NCBI GenBank assembly: GCA_965220045.1
Contig: OZ244803.1
Coordinates: forward strand, 3,162,001-3,226,000
Length of the DNA stretch: 64,000 bases
DNA from: VXOZ01 sp965220045
GTDB taxonomy: Bacteria > Chloroflexota > UBA11872 > VXOZ01
Reading direction: 5' to 3'
The translations under genes and the position numbers were made by a program. The notes under the pieces were generated by a model. The model worked only from the letters and a program-made list of their open reading frames with translations, ran no database searches and was not told where the DNA came from. Below are positions 25,374 through 33,244 of the stretch, one piece after another; positions within the stretch are counted from its first letter, which is position 1, and each line of letters begins with the position of its first letter.

Positions 25374-26468
25374 ATGGACCTAACTGTCGGGGTACTCGGC
25401 ACGGGACGCATGGCGCAACTGCACAGCACGGCGCTGCGGTCGATACAGGAAAAGGGTTTGGTGATCGATGGGGAGCGGCACAACGTCGCGGTCGCCATTT
25501 ACGGGCGCGATCCGGCGAAAGTGGCGCCCCTGGCGGAAGCGTGCGGCGCGGCCAAGACGAGTACCGACTTGGAGAGCTTCATCGACGATCCTGACATCAA
25601 TGTGATTGACAATTGTCTCGTCAACCGCCTGCACTTTACGCCGCTCTTGCGGGCCATCCAGAACGGCAAGCACGTCTACACCGATAAACCCTTGACAAAC
25701 ACCGCGGCGGAAGGCCGTTACCTCCTGCGCGCGGCGCGGCAGGCCGGTGTGCACCACGGCATTGTGCAGAACATGCGCTTTCAGGGCGGCACGTCCAAAG
25801 CCAGGGAGATCATCGCCTCCGGCGCGCTCGGCCGCATCCTGCACGCCCGCGTGGTGTTCGGCTACTTCGTGCCGCAGCGCGTGGAAAACCGTCCCGCCTG
25901 GTTCTACCAGAAAGCCGAGGCAGGCGGCGGCATTGTGCACGACATGATGGCCCACTTCTTTGACTTGCTGGGCTGGATGATCGGGCCGATTGAACGTGTC
26001 TCATGTGATATGACCACGGTTTTTGCGGAACGCGAGACTGCCGAAGGCGAGCATTTCGCCTCCGAGGTGGAGGATGCCGCGACGGTGCAGATGCGCTTTG
26101 CCAACGGCGCGCTGGGCAACGTGTTCGTATCCTGGGCCCGGCGCAAGCACGAAGAGGTGCCGTACTTCGAAATCGACGGCGAAGACGGCAGCCTGATCTT
26201 CAGCTTCAACGCCATGCACCAGCAGATCCAGGCCGACACCCCCGGCTTTCGCTACGATCCCACGCAACTCCAGGCCGACCCCATGACCGGCTGGGAACCG
26301 GTGGCCCTGGAGGGCGGCGACTCGTTTGAGATCCAGTTGCGGGCGTACCTGGAGGGGATTGTCACCGGCGTGCCCGCCAAGCCCGATTGGGAAGACGGCG
26401 TGCGGGCCTTGGAGCTGGTGGAAGCGGCGTATGAGTCTGTAGATCAAGGCAGGGCGGTGCATGTGTGA
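25374..26468 (+). CDS. Gfo/Idh/MocA family oxidoreductase
   Basis: 364-residue NAD(P)-dependent oxidoreductase. Rossmann motif LGTGRMAQLH at about 8-17, the family motif YTDKPLTN (equivalent of EKP) near 102-109, and the substrate-domain histidine region GGGIVHDMMAHFFDLLGWM near 188-206. GGAGG lies about 10 bases before the ATG. Followed after 65 bases by an antitoxin-like gene on the same strand. Distinct from the homologue at 127, to which identity is low by eye; likely acts on a different sugar or inositol derivative. Confidence 0.85.
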   Translation: MDLTVGVLGTGRMAQLHSTALRSIQEKGLVIDGERHNVAVAIYGRDPAKVAPLAEACGAAKTSTDLESFIDDPDINVIDNCLVNRLHFTPLLRAIQNGKHVYTDKPLTNTAAEGRYLLRAARQAGVHHGIVQNMRFQGGTSKAREIIASGALGRILHARVVFGYFVPQRVENRPAWFYQKAEAGGGIVHDMMAHFFDLLGWMIGPIERVSCDMTTVFAERETAEGEHFASEVEDAATVQMRFANGALGNVFVSWARRKHEEVPYFEIDGEDGSLIFSFNAMHQQIQADTPGFRYDPTQLQADPMTGWEPVALEGGDSFEIQLRAYLEGIVTGVPAKPDWEDGVRALELVEAAYESVDQGRAVHV

Positions 26469-26533
26469 GCGAGCTTGTCAGAATAGTGAGCCAATGATCC
26501 TGCAGAAAGCGCCTTTAGGCCCGGGAGGCAGCT

Positions 26534-26845
26534 ATGGCAAAGATTCAGACAAGGCCGTGGGACCCGGCGGAGCATCTGGAGACCGAGGAGGACATGGCGG
26601 CATATCTGAACGTCGCGCTGGAAGAGGGTGACCTGGGCCTGATCATGGCGAGCCTCGGAGACATCGCCTGCGCCCAGCGCATGACGGCAGTGGCGCAGGA
26701 GACGGGATTGGGCAGGGAGAGCCTGTACAAGTCTCTTTCAGCCAACGGCAACCCGGAGTTCGCAACCGTGCTGAAGGTGGTGCGCGCACTGGGACTCAGA
26801 CTGCAAGCCAAAGTAGGGCCAAGAGCCTATCCCCCGCTGGAATGA
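26534..26845 (+). CDS. HigA-like addiction-module antidote protein, orphan
   Basis: 103-residue helix-turn-helix protein of the putative addiction-module antidote family. The sequence runs WDPAEHLETEEDMAAYLNVALEEGD, ALGDIA-type segment, then the HTH TAVAQETGLGRESLYKSLSANGNPEFATVLKVVRALG. Its usual partner is a RelE/HigB-type toxin directly upstream, but the gene upstream is an oxidoreductase, and no toxin frame is visible nearby. It may be a solitary regulator. Confidence in the family is high; antitoxin activity is not shown. Confidence 0.85.
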   Translation: MAKIQTRPWDPAEHLETEEDMAAYLNVALEEGDLGLIMASLGDIACAQRMTAVAQETGLGRESLYKSLSANGNPEFATVLKVVRALGLRLQAKVGPRAYPPLE

Positions 26846-27431
26846 GGCTCTCCTTGTAGCGCGGGGGCTTGTCCCCCGCTCCGGTCGGGTTGCGCCAAGG
26901 CAAGAAAAGATGGATTCCCGTTTTCACGGGAATGACGGACGGAGAAAGGCACTTCGTGTCGTGCGGAGGCTGGTCCGTCACTCCGGCGAAAGCCGGAGTC
27001 CAGGGAACTGCGAAGATGGATACCCGTTTTCACGGGTATGACGGATAAGAAGATGCTCTCCTTGTAGCGCGGGGGCTTGTCCCCCGCTCCGGTTGGGTTG
27101 CACCAAGGCAAGAAAAGATGGATTCCCGTTTCCACGGGAATGACGGATTGAGATGGGCTCTCCGTCTAAAGCGGGGCCTGTTCGTCACTCCGGCGGAAGC
27201 CGGAGTCCAGGGAACTGTGGAGATGGATACCCGTTTTCACGGGTATGACGGATTGAATGAGGCTCTCCTTGTAGCGCGGGGGCTTGTCCCCCGTTCTTAG
27301 CTAAAAGTGCGTGAAATTCAGAGAAGGTGGATTCCGACCCCAAATCGGTCGATACTTCGTATCGAGTAAGAAGCAGGCTTTTCGCCAGAAAGACGATGCC
27401 GGGCAAAACTACTTCAGTACGAGGAGTCACC
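26846..27431. repeat. Tandem 208-base compound repeat
   Basis: A unit of about 208 bases starts at 26851 and again at 27059, with a third partial copy from 27266 to about 27296. Each unit contains GTAGCGCGGGGGCTTGTCCC, then a GATTCCCG-TTTTCA-CGGGAATGACGG hairpin, then a CACTCCGGC-GAAA-GCCGGAGTCC hairpin and a GATACCCG-TTTTCA-CGGGTATGACGG hairpin. All are members of families found elsewhere in the window. From 27297 to the GH32-like start nothing else is recognised. Confidence 0.85.
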
Positions 27432-29057
27432 ATGACCGCTGCCGACCGCACATCCCGCGCTCCCACGTATACATTCGCCGGCACCCTAGATGAGCAGGAG
27501 GCCCAGCTTCGGGACAATCCGCTGGTGCGGCGGATGGCCGCATCCCGCCAGGCGCTGGCGGGCGACCCTCACCGCCCGCAGTACCACTTCGTCAGTCCCG
27601 AAAGCACACTGAACGACCCTAACGGGCTCTGCTTCTGGCAGGGACGCTGGCACCTCTTCTACCAGGGCTTCCCGCCGGAAGACCCCCGGCCTCATTGGGG
27701 ACACGCCGTCAGCGACGACCTTATCCACTGGCGCGACCTGCCGTATGCCATCTACCCCGACCCGGAGGGGAGCTGCTACTCCGGCGGGACTCTTGTCGAG
27801 GACGACCGGGTCATCGCCATGTACCACGGGACGCAGGTGGGCAACATGGTCGCCGTCTCCAGCGACCCGCTCCTCCTCAACTGGGAGAAGGTCACCGGCG
27901 GGCCGGTCATCCCCATTCCGGAGGACGACGGGTCGCCTAGAAAGTACGCGGTCTACGACCCTTGCATTTGGAAACGTGACAACGTCTACTACTCCCTCTC
28001 CGGCGGCGCGCTGACCGATGGCCCCGGCGGCCAACGCATTGCCGCCGACTTCCTATTCCGCTCACGGGACCTGGTGACCTGGGAATACCTGCACCCCCTC
28101 ACCGAGGATGACCGGTACACGCTGGCGGGCGACGATGGCGCTTGCCCTTACTTCTGGCCCATCGGTGACCGCCACATGCTGCTCTTCTTCAGCCACATGA
28201 GCGGCGGTCAGTACCTGCTCGGCGACTACGACGCGGATCGCGACAAGCTGGTTGTCACCTCCCACGGTCTTTTCAACTTCGGTGCGGCGGTCCCGTCAGG
28301 TGTTCACGCTCCATCTGCAATGCCCGACGGACAGGGCGGTATCATCGTCCTATTCAACATGAACGCTGGGTTCCCCTCCCCGGGCTGGGATCAGCTAATG
28401 ACGCTCCCCAGGCGTCTTACCCTGGCGGGAGACGACGACGTGCGGGTCGAGCCCGCCGGCGACATCGAGTCTCTCAGGTATGACCACCGGCATGTCGGGC
28501 CGACGGAACTCCCCGCCAACGAGGAAGTGGTGCTGGCAGGCATCGCAGGCAACGCCATGGAATTGGCGCTGGAGCTCGACCCCGGCGCGGCGCCAATGGT
28601 GGAACTGAACGTCCTCCGGTCACCGGGCCGGGAGGAGTACACGCGCATCGCATTCTACAAGGACCGCGGCTTCAGGGTACAGAACCCATCAGTCCGCCCC
28701 GGCGCGGTCCACCACAACGGCCAAGTCGCCATTGGCGGCTATAAGAGCCCGTGGCCCGCGAGCCGCCACGAAAGCCTCCTGACCTTGGATACTTCCTACG
28801 CGTCAACGCTGCCGGGCGCACTCTCCCGCGCTCCCGAAACGGCCCCTCTCCTGCTCGACCCGGACGAGCCGCTCCGGCTCCGGGTATTCGTCGACCGCAG
28901 CGTGGTGGAGGTCTTCGCGAACGGCAAGCAGTGCGTCGCGGTCCGTGTCTATCCCGGACGGGGCGACAGCACCGGCGTCTCCCTGCGCGCCCAGGGCAGT
29001 CCCGCCCAACTCCGCTCGCTCGACGCCTGGCAGATGCGGAGCATTTACACGCAGTAA
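27432..29057 (+). CDS. Glycoside hydrolase family 32-like protein with altered catalytic motifs
   Basis: 541 residues from the ATG at 27432 (GAGGAG 6 bases upstream). Five-bladed propeller of GH32 (invertase/levanase type): NDPNG at 61-65 with the nucleophile Asp, WGHAVSDDLIHW, SGG, and a C-terminal beta-sandwich with RVFVDRSVVEVFANG as in GH32_C. Two canonical motifs differ: the RDP box reads VYDPCIW, and the WECP box with the acid/base Glu reads DGACPYFWP. Therefore hydrolysis of fructans by the usual mechanism is doubtful; it may use another residue or substrate. No signal peptide is visible, so it is probably intracellular. Confidence 0.8.
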   Translation: MTAADRTSRAPTYTFAGTLDEQEAQLRDNPLVRRMAASRQALAGDPHRPQYHFVSPESTLNDPNGLCFWQGRWHLFYQGFPPEDPRPHWGHAVSDDLIHWRDLPYAIYPDPEGSCYSGGTLVEDDRVIAMYHGTQVGNMVAVSSDPLLLNWEKVTGGPVIPIPEDDGSPRKYAVYDPCIWKRDNVYYSLSGGALTDGPGGQRIAADFLFRSRDLVTWEYLHPLTEDDRYTLAGDDGACPYFWPIGDRHMLLFFSHMSGGQYLLGDYDADRDKLVVTSHGLFNFGAAVPSGVHAPSAMPDGQGGIIVLFNMNAGFPSPGWDQLMTLPRRLTLAGDDDVRVEPAGDIESLRYDHRHVGPTELPANEEVVLAGIAGNAMELALELDPGAAPMVELNVLRSPGREEYTRIAFYKDRGFRVQNPSVRPGAVHHNGQVAIGGYKSPWPASRHESLLTLDTSYASTLPGALSRAPETAPLLLDPDEPLRLRVFVDRSVVEVFANGKQCVAVRVYPGRGDSTGVSLRAQGSPAQLRSLDAWQMRSIYTQ

Positions 29058-29392
29058 TAGGGAGGGCCATGGCGGCGTGGTCGTTGATTGCGGTTGGCCT
29101 TGCGCTGTACCAGCCTTAATGCCTGTCTACGTTCATTGGAGACGAAGTTTGCATAGCCGATGTTAGCCGTTTGTGCTGAGGGCGGCGCGAAGCCCCCGTT
29201 CGGAGTGCGAACGGCGATTGACCAACCTCCTAACGATCCCATTGCCCTTCGACAGGCTCAGGGCGAACGGTAGGCATCCAGACAAGTTCAGGGTGAACGG
29301 TAGGCGTCCGGCCAAGAAGATTGCAATCAGTCTCTCAGTTGAGAGTTTCGGTTCCCAGCGGCCGCGCACAGGGCACCTCTGGGAATACGTGT
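29058..29392. repeat. Intergenic region with CTTCGACAGGCTCAG repeats
   Basis: No gene. Two degenerate copies of a GACAGGCTCAGGGCGAACGG element lie side by side (about 29249-29272 and 29279-29299). The same element occurs at 31878 and 37077. Confidence 0.65.
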
Positions 29393-30247
29393 CTAGTCCT
29401 GCGTTACCTTCTGCCAGTCGGCGCTGGGCTCCAGGCCGCCGACGTTGGTGATCTGCTGGCTGAGCCGGTATACCGTGTGGTTGCCGATGCGGGCCTGCAG
29501 CGGGTTCTCGCCCTGGAGCCAGATCGGCCAGACCTTGTGCAGATTGCCGCCGAGTTGGATGCTGTCGCCGGCGGCGATTTGGTAGACGAGCCCCCGCCGG
29601 GGCGTGTCGCTGTGGTTGGGATACGAGGCGTGCAGCATGCAGCAGTGGTGGATGGTCATGGAACCGGCCGGAACCACGAGATCGACGACATTGCCGCGCG
29701 CCACGTCGTTGTCGTACTCGCGGGGTTCGGTGCAGCGGCCCGTAAACCTGCCGCTCTCGGCGTCGTAGTGGTCGACCGGCCCGCGCAGGTGGCTACCGGG
29801 AATCATGCGCATGCAGCCGTTTTCCGGCACGGCATCGTCCAGCAGGAACATGCATGCCAGCAGGTCGTAGTTCGTATGGGGAAAGAAAGGAAAGTCCTGG
29901 TGCCAGCCCACTTCGCCTTTGCCCTTGGCGGGCGGCTTCCAGTTCAGTTTGCAGTGCTGCAGGCGAAGGTTTTCGCCGATGAGTTGCGTAACCGCGCCCA
30001 GCATTACCGGATGCTTCGCGGCCATCATGAAAGCGTCGTCAAAGAGCGCCACGTTCTGGATCACGGCCAGACTGTCGTCTCCGCCCAGTCGGGAGCGCTC
30101 GTCACGCAGCCGTTCGGAGGCAGCTTGCAGCTCCTTCAACTCCGCCGGCGAGAGGACGTTTTCCAGAATAAGATAGCCGTGCCGTTGATAGAAGGCGACC
30201 TGATCGTCGCTGAGGACCTTCTCTGCGGTTTCGGGAGACGCGGCCAT
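29393..30247 (-). CDS. Phytanoyl-CoA dioxygenase (PhyH) family protein A
   Basis: Fe(II)/2-oxoglutarate-dependent dioxygenase of 284 residues. Iron ligands are WHQDFPF (HxD) near residue 115 and the distal His in HHCCMLHAS; the Arg for 2-oxoglutarate is in DTPRRGLVYQ. The N-terminal FYQRHGYLILENVLS is the usual PhyH start. AAGGAG lies 10 bases before the ATG. A paralogue roughly 70 percent identical by eye lies 640 bases upstream on the same strand. Substrate unknown; such enzymes act on fatty acyl, alkaloid or phosphonate compounds. Confidence 0.88.
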   Translation of the reverse strand: MAASPETAEKVLSDDQVAFYQRHGYLILENVLSPAELKELQAASERLRDERSRLGGDDSLAVIQNVALFDDAFMMAAKHPVMLGAVTQLIGENLRLQHCKLNWKPPAKGKGEVGWHQDFPFFPHTNYDLLACMFLLDDAVPENGCMRMIPGSHLRGPVDHYDAESGRFTGRCTEPREYDNDVARGNVVDLVVPAGSMTIHHCCMLHASYPNHSDTPRRGLVYQIAAGDSIQLGGNLHKVWPIWLQGENPLQARIGNHTVYRLSQQITNVGGLEPSADWQKVTQD

Positions 30248-30888
30248 GGGTCTGCTGCTCCTTGACTGTTCTTGGAGGATGCACGGGATCTATTTACACG
30301 CACATGGGCGGCTTGTCTAGGTACTCTATCACGTTTAGTAGCCGCTTACTCTTGCTATTGTGGGAAATGAGAGAGCATGCGGCTCGTCACTCCCGCGCAA
30401 GCGGGAGTCCATCCGGATCATAGGCTGCTGCACGCCGCACAAGAGCGGGGGACAAGCCCCCGCGCTACACGGAGCAGAACCCTTTTGCTGTCGTTCCCGC
30501 GAGAAGTCGCCCCGCATCTAGCCGGAATTCATCCTAATCCTTAGGTCTAGAGGTGCGACCGTTGCCTGACAATCGCCAAGCCACCCTGGACTCCGGCTTT
30601 CGCCGGAGTGACGGGCAGTCCCCGCGCTACACGGAGAGCCGCTCTTCATCCGTCACTCCCGCGCAAGCGGGAGTTCATCCGGATCCTCACCTGTTGCACG
30701 CCGCACAAGAGCGGGGGACAAGCCCCCGCGCTACAAGGAGTAGAACCCTTTTGCCGTAGTTCCCGCGAATGCTCGCCCCGCATCGAGCCGGAATTCATTT
30801 TAATCCTTAGTCCTAGCGATGCGACCGTTTCCAAACAGACGTGAAGCAACTCTGGACTCCGGCTTTCGCCGGAGTGACGGTCACTTTC
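30248..30888. repeat. Duplicated about 267-base intergenic repeat block
   Basis: No gene. A block starting at about 30410 (ATCCGGATCATAGGCTGC...) recurs from about 30676 with few changes to about 30881. Each copy includes CACGCCGCACAAGAGCGGGG and GACAAGCCCCCGCGCTAC, a CCGGAATTCAT segment, a GCGACCGTT segment and a GGACTCCGGC-TTTC-GCCGGAGTGACGG hairpin. It lies between the two PhyH paralogues. Confidence 0.85.
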
Positions 30889-31716
30889 CTACCGCTCGCT
30901 CGGTTCCAGGCCGCCGACGTTGGTGAGCGGCCGGCTGAGGCGGTAGACCGTACCGTCCTCCATGCGGGCGCGGAGCGGGTCATCACCTTGGAGCCAGATC
31001 GGCCAGACCTTGTAGAGCTGGCCGCCGAGTTGCATGCTGTCACCGGCGGCAATCTGGTAAATCAAGCCGCGCCGCGGCGTATCGCTGTTGTTGGGGTAGG
31101 AGGCGTGCACGATGCAGCTATGGTGGATTGTAATCGACCCGGCGGGCGCAATGAGGTCAACCACGTTGCCGCGCGCCAGGTCGTCCTCGTAGTCAGCAGG
31201 ATCAGTGCAGTGCCGCGCGAATGTGCCGTCGGCGGCGAAATGGTCCACCGGCCCGCGCAGGTGGCTGCCGGGGATCACGCGCATGCAGCCGTTTTCCGGT
31301 GAGGAGTCGTCCATCAGGAGCATACACGCCAGCAGATCGTAGTTCGTGTGCGGCAGAAATGGAAAATCCTGGTGCCAGTCCACCTCGCCGGTACCCTTGG
31401 TGGGCGGCTTCCAGTTGAGCTTGCAGTGCTGCAGGCGCAGGTTTCCCCCAATGAGTTGGGTGACGGCGGCGAGCATGGCGGGATGATGCGCGGCGCGCAT
31501 GAAGGCGTCATCGAGCAGCGCGAAGTCCATGATGGCGGCGATCTTGTCGTCGCCGGCGATGCGGGCGCGCTCCTCGCGCAAGCCGTCCGTGGCTGCCCGC
31601 AATTCTGCGAGCTCTGCGGCTGACAGCACGTTCTCAAGTATCAGATAGCCGTGCCGGTGGTAGAAGGCGACTTGGTTGTCGGTGAGCACATGGACCTCCG
31701 TTGTGGATGACGGCAT
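30889..31716 (-). CDS. Phytanoyl-CoA dioxygenase (PhyH) family protein B
   Basis: 275-residue paralogue of the neighbouring PhyH gene, with the same start (VLTDNQVAFYHRHGYLILEN), iron motif (WHQDFPFLPH), distal histidine (HHSCIVHAS) and end (VYRLSRPLTNVGGLEPSER). All catalytic residues are kept, so both copies are probably active. GGAAGGA lies 8 bases before the ATG. Divergence is spread evenly, which speaks for an old duplication or separate acquisition rather than a recent copy. Confidence 0.88.
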   Translation of the reverse strand: MPSSTTEVHVLTDNQVAFYHRHGYLILENVLSAAELAELRAATDGLREERARIAGDDKIAAIMDFALLDDAFMRAAHHPAMLAAVTQLIGGNLRLQHCKLNWKPPTKGTGEVDWHQDFPFLPHTNYDLLACMLLMDDSSPENGCMRVIPGSHLRGPVDHFAADGTFARHCTDPADYEDDLARGNVVDLIAPAGSITIHHSCIVHASYPNNSDTPRRGLIYQIAAGDSMQLGGQLYKVWPIWLQGDDPLRARMEDGTVYRLSRPLTNVGGLEPSER

Positions 31717-31877
31717 TGCCGTTCCTTCCCCTCAGTCATGCCTACTCTACTCTGTGGAGCCAGCGACCGTACAATGCAGCGCTCTCGAGCGGAGGTTTTG
31801 GTCCGTTGATGATGGCGGCGACTGATCCACTTGCGAGTTCTGTTCCCGGTGAGCACAGGAAATCATGAACCGCACTT

Positions 31878-31901
31878 CGACAGGCTCAGTGCGAACGGTT
31901 T
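31878..31901 (+). repeat. CTTCGACAGGCTCAG dispersed repeat
   Basis: One copy of the element also seen at about 29249, 29279 and 37077, here in the gap between the PhyH B start and the esterase stop. Confidence 0.6.
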
Positions 31902-31966
31902 GGTTCGCTCTGCGGTACTCTTGGAACTCCGCCCCCAGGGAACAGTGCGCTTGTGATAGGCAAACG

Positions 31967-33028
31967 TCATACCTGCAGCCAGCGATCAAGGAACGCAAAC
32001 GACTCGACGCCGTGAATTACGTGCGGACCTTCAAAGATGCCGAGTTTCACGCGCTCCGGGATGCCAAGCTGCGTGTAGATCGACTGTAGTTGCGCGAATT
32101 CTTCTCTCACGTGCTCCAACCAGAATACGCGGTCTTCGGTGCCCGCTTCCACGAAGAACGGACGCGGGCAGATGAGCGCGGCGATGTCGCAATCGGAAAA
32201 CTCGTTCAACTGGCCCCAGAAGAACTTGTCGTCATCGCCGGTCTGGATGAAGGACGTGTAGTGCGGCGAGACGTCGATCATCTTCGGTGTACGGTTGGTG
32301 AAGTAGCCGGAACAGACGCAGGCGGCGATGCGCTCGTCGGCCGCCGCCGCCCACAGCGCCATCATGCCGCCTTGTGAAATACCCATGTAGCCGATGCGGT
32401 CGTTGTCTACCTCCGGCAAGGTCTGCACGTAATCCACCACGCGCATCATCTTGCCCACTTCCAGGCCCATGAGTTGACGTGCGATGAGTGTGGCCTTGCG
32501 ATTGGGGCGCGAGCGGTCGGGCGTGTTGTTCATCACCAGCGGGGCGAAGACCACGTAGCCCTTTTCGGCCAAGCGCAGGCCGAACGAGCGCAGGTAGGCG
32601 GTTTCCTCCAACTCGTAGTAGCCGCAGGTGGCTTCGGGCGAGCCGGAGAAGCCGTGCTGGGCGATCACCGCCGGTTTCGGACCGGTGGGGGCAGCGGGTA
32701 CAAGCAGCACACCGTACACGTGGACGCCTTCATCTACCGGAATCCAGACGCGCCGGGCCGCAATGCCGGGATGATCCGGCAAGTCCTGCTGCCGGGGCTC
32801 CAGCGGCACGGCATCGCGCGGCACGCCGCCCATGAGTTGGAGAAACCGCTCGCGGTTCGGTGCCACCGACCGGCGATAGGCGTCCGCTGAACTGAAGTCC
32901 CGCTGCCACGCGCGCTCGCGTGACTCAGCAGCGGCGTACACCAGGGCAGAGTAGTAGCGGTCGATCTCCGCTACCTGCTCCTGGCGAATGGTTTCCGCAT
33001 CGTCGGGGGATGTGCCAAGTGTGCCCAT
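31967..33028 (-). CDS. Alpha/beta hydrolase, dienelactone/acetylxylan esterase type
   Basis: 353-residue serine hydrolase. Oxyanion segment QHGFSGSPE near 122-130, nucleophile elbow GISQGG (G-x-S-x-G) near 225, and the catalytic His in GPHVIHG near the C-terminus; an Asp in AGTEDRVFW near 300 completes the triad. The fold resembles the large alpha/beta hydrolases annotated as acetylxylan esterase or dienelactone hydrolase. No signal peptide. It may deacetylate sugars for the nearby transport and GH32-like genes, but this is a guess from position. Confidence 0.75.
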   Translation of the reverse strand: MGTLGTSPDDAETIRQEQVAEIDRYYSALVYAAAESRERAWQRDFSSADAYRRSVAPNRERFLQLMGGVPRDAVPLEPRQQDLPDHPGIAARRVWIPVDEGVHVYGVLLVPAAPTGPKPAVIAQHGFSGSPEATCGYYELEETAYLRSFGLRLAEKGYVVFAPLVMNNTPDRSRPNRKATLIARQLMGLEVGKMMRVVDYVQTLPEVDNDRIGYMGISQGGMMALWAAAADERIAACVCSGYFTNRTPKMIDVSPHYTSFIQTGDDDKFFWGQLNEFSDCDIAALICPRPFFVEAGTEDRVFWLEHVREEFAQLQSIYTQLGIPERVKLGIFEGPHVIHGVESFAFLDRWLQV

Positions 33029-33065
33029 AGTACGAGCCTTTCTGGAATATCAAGCCCAAGACCTT

Positions 33066-33100
33066 GCCCTCACCCTAACCCTCTCCCACGGGGAGAGGGG
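33066..33100. repeat. CCCTCACCCTAACCCTCTCCC repeat
   Basis: A copy of the dispersed CT-rich element followed by its partial inverted form (GGGGAGAGGG), as near 24109, 24850 and 35440. Confidence 0.6.
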
Positions 33101-33199
33101 ACAAGAGTGGGGCCATCGGGCAGCGGGAAACCTCTCGATTAGCGTTTCTAGCACCTACTTGATGCGCATAGGGGTAGGCTATCGGTAGGGACTTAATGC

Positions 33200-33231
33200 A
33201 CGTAGGGGCACGATATATCGTGCCCCTACGT
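33200..33231. repeat. Perfect 32-base palindrome
   Basis: ACGTAGGGGCACGATA followed directly by its exact reverse complement, with no spacer. It lies 14 bases after the stop of the substrate-binding protein gene (minus strand), so as RNA it would form a strong hairpin at that transcript end. A T-run is not evident on the transcript. May act as terminator, mRNA stabiliser or a mobile palindromic element. Confidence 0.85.
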
Positions 33232-33244
33232 AGCAAAGACGTGA

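Noticed and set aside
26846..27296. Possible CRISPR array from the repeated palindromes
   Set aside because: Units of 208 bases are nearly identical throughout, there are no variable spacers, and no cas genes are present.
29321..30265. Open frame of 314 codons antisense to PhyH A
   Set aside because: Covers a gene with complete catalytic motifs on the other strand; no family features of its own.
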